Shown: piece after piece, positions 63,605-64,000 of the stretch
Numbering within the stretch: position 1 is the first letter of the stretch
Layout: each line of letters opens with the position of its first letter
NCBI RefSeq assembly: GCF_900105395.1
Contig: NZ_LT629775.1
Span: 4,176,001 to 4,240,000 of the forward strand
Length of the DNA stretch: 64,000 nucleotides
From: Streptomyces sp. TLI_053
GTDB lineage: Bacteria > Actinomycetota > Actinomycetes > Streptomycetales > Streptomycetaceae
Direction of reading: 5' to 3'
Made by a program: the position numbers and the translations under genes
The notes under the pieces: generated by a model
The model's input: the letters and a program-made list of their open reading frames with translations, nothing else
Databases searched by the model: none
What the model was told of the DNA's origin: nothing

Positions 63605-64000
63605 ATGTATCGCACCGCACTGCGCAACGTGCTGGCCCACAAGGGCCGACTGCTGATGACGGCGCTGGCCGTCATGCTGGGCACCGCCTTCGTGGCCGGC
63701 ACCATGGTCTTCTCCGACACCTTCGGCAAGGCCATGCGGGAGAGCAACTCCAAGAGCTACTCCGACGTGTCGGTCCAGGTCGTCGACTACTCCGCCGGCG
63801 CCACCGCGTCCGTCCAGGAGAAGAGCGACAAGAACGCGGTCACCCTGACCGACGCCACCGTCCAGCAGCTCGCCGCGCTGCCCGGCGCCGCCGGCGCCCG
63901 CGGTGTGGTCAGCGGCTTCACCGGTGTCGCCGACAAGAAGGGCGAGCTGATCGGCCAGTCGTGGACGGCCAAGGGCGCCAACTTCGCGCCCGGCCCGGAC
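63605..64000 (+). CDS. FtsX/MacB-type ABC permease, start only
   Basis: ATG 63605 follows an AGGAAACC site, and the frame stays open to the window end, giving 132 residues. MYRTALRNVLAHKGRLLMTALAVMLGTAFVAGTMVFSD is the N-terminal helix region of the FtsX family, followed by the start of the periplasmic-type domain. The rest lies outside the window. It completes an ABC pair with the ATPase upstream; such pairs export peptides or lipids, or signal through envelope proteins. Confidence 0.88.
   Translation, partial: MYRTALRNVLAHKGRLLMTALAVMLGTAFVAGTMVFSDTFGKAMRESNSKSYSDVSVQVVDYSAGATASVQEKSDKNAVTLTDATVQQLAALPGAAGARGVVSGFTGVADKKGELIGQSWTAKGANFAPGPD

Overview
The window is high-GC DNA from a Streptomyces-family actinomycete (Streptomyces or Kitasatospora). 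Third codon positions are almost always G or C, GTG and TTG starts are common, and it carries a WhiB-like gene, mycothiol S-conjugate amidase, GTP-type PEP carboxykinase, and a tRNA-Leu with anticodon UAA (bldA). Nearly all of it is chromosomal core. No insertion sequence, phage, integrase or CRISPR array was seen.

Layout. 0-3.8 kb: the end of glpX, a wblI-like gene, a DUF1707 protein and class I fumarase. 3.9-15.5 kb is the accessory block: a GntR regulator divergent from a small protein across a doubled operator; two tiny minus-strand genes divergent from an AfsR-like (SARP/NB-ARC/TPR) regulator; a frameshifted methyltransferase; a GAF-PP2C-kinase phosphatase; and an MMPL exporter divergent from its TetR regulator. 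15.6-19.4 kb: oxyR, ahpC, ahpD and an AI-2E-family permease. 19.8-31.6 kb: a lytic transglycosylase with a structured leader, PIN-PhoH, uppS, a GH18 chitinase with a DasR-like site, an orphan prepilin peptidase, a lipoprotein, an aminotransferase, pckG and hemolysin III. 31.6-42.7 kb: an MFS exporter with TetR, a secreted cysteine protease pair, an HTH protein, a sterol-desaturase-like hydroxylase, GNAT, a YyaL-type protein and mca. 42.9-54.8 kb: greA, an ABC-2 exporter, ilvA, metB, msrA, an ECF sigma factor with its membrane partner, and an L,D-transpeptidase. 55.2-64 kb: cystathionine beta-synthase, an SGNH hydrolase, thiolase, a Bax inhibitor-1 protein, bldA and a MacB/FtsX-type ABC pair cut by the window end.

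The most interesting locus is 5.5-9.3 kb. A 37-residue ORF has a clean signal peptide, and its predicted mature product is only seven residues, GIIAGHP. The gene just upstream encodes an 85-residue acidic, leaderless protein ending in GIIAAHP. Both are divergent from a large regulator whose C-terminal TPR region is the kind of fold that binds short pheromones in Firmicute RRNPP systems. The shared control region holds a 17-bp dyad that recurs beyond the regulator gene with a compensatory base pair. The regulator also contains a TTA codon, so its translation should depend on bldA, which lies in the same window. I infer a candidate peptide-signalling module; this is not proven.

A second recurring signal is short tandem repeats, mostly in multiples of three bases, that abut or contain the stop codons of at least five genes.
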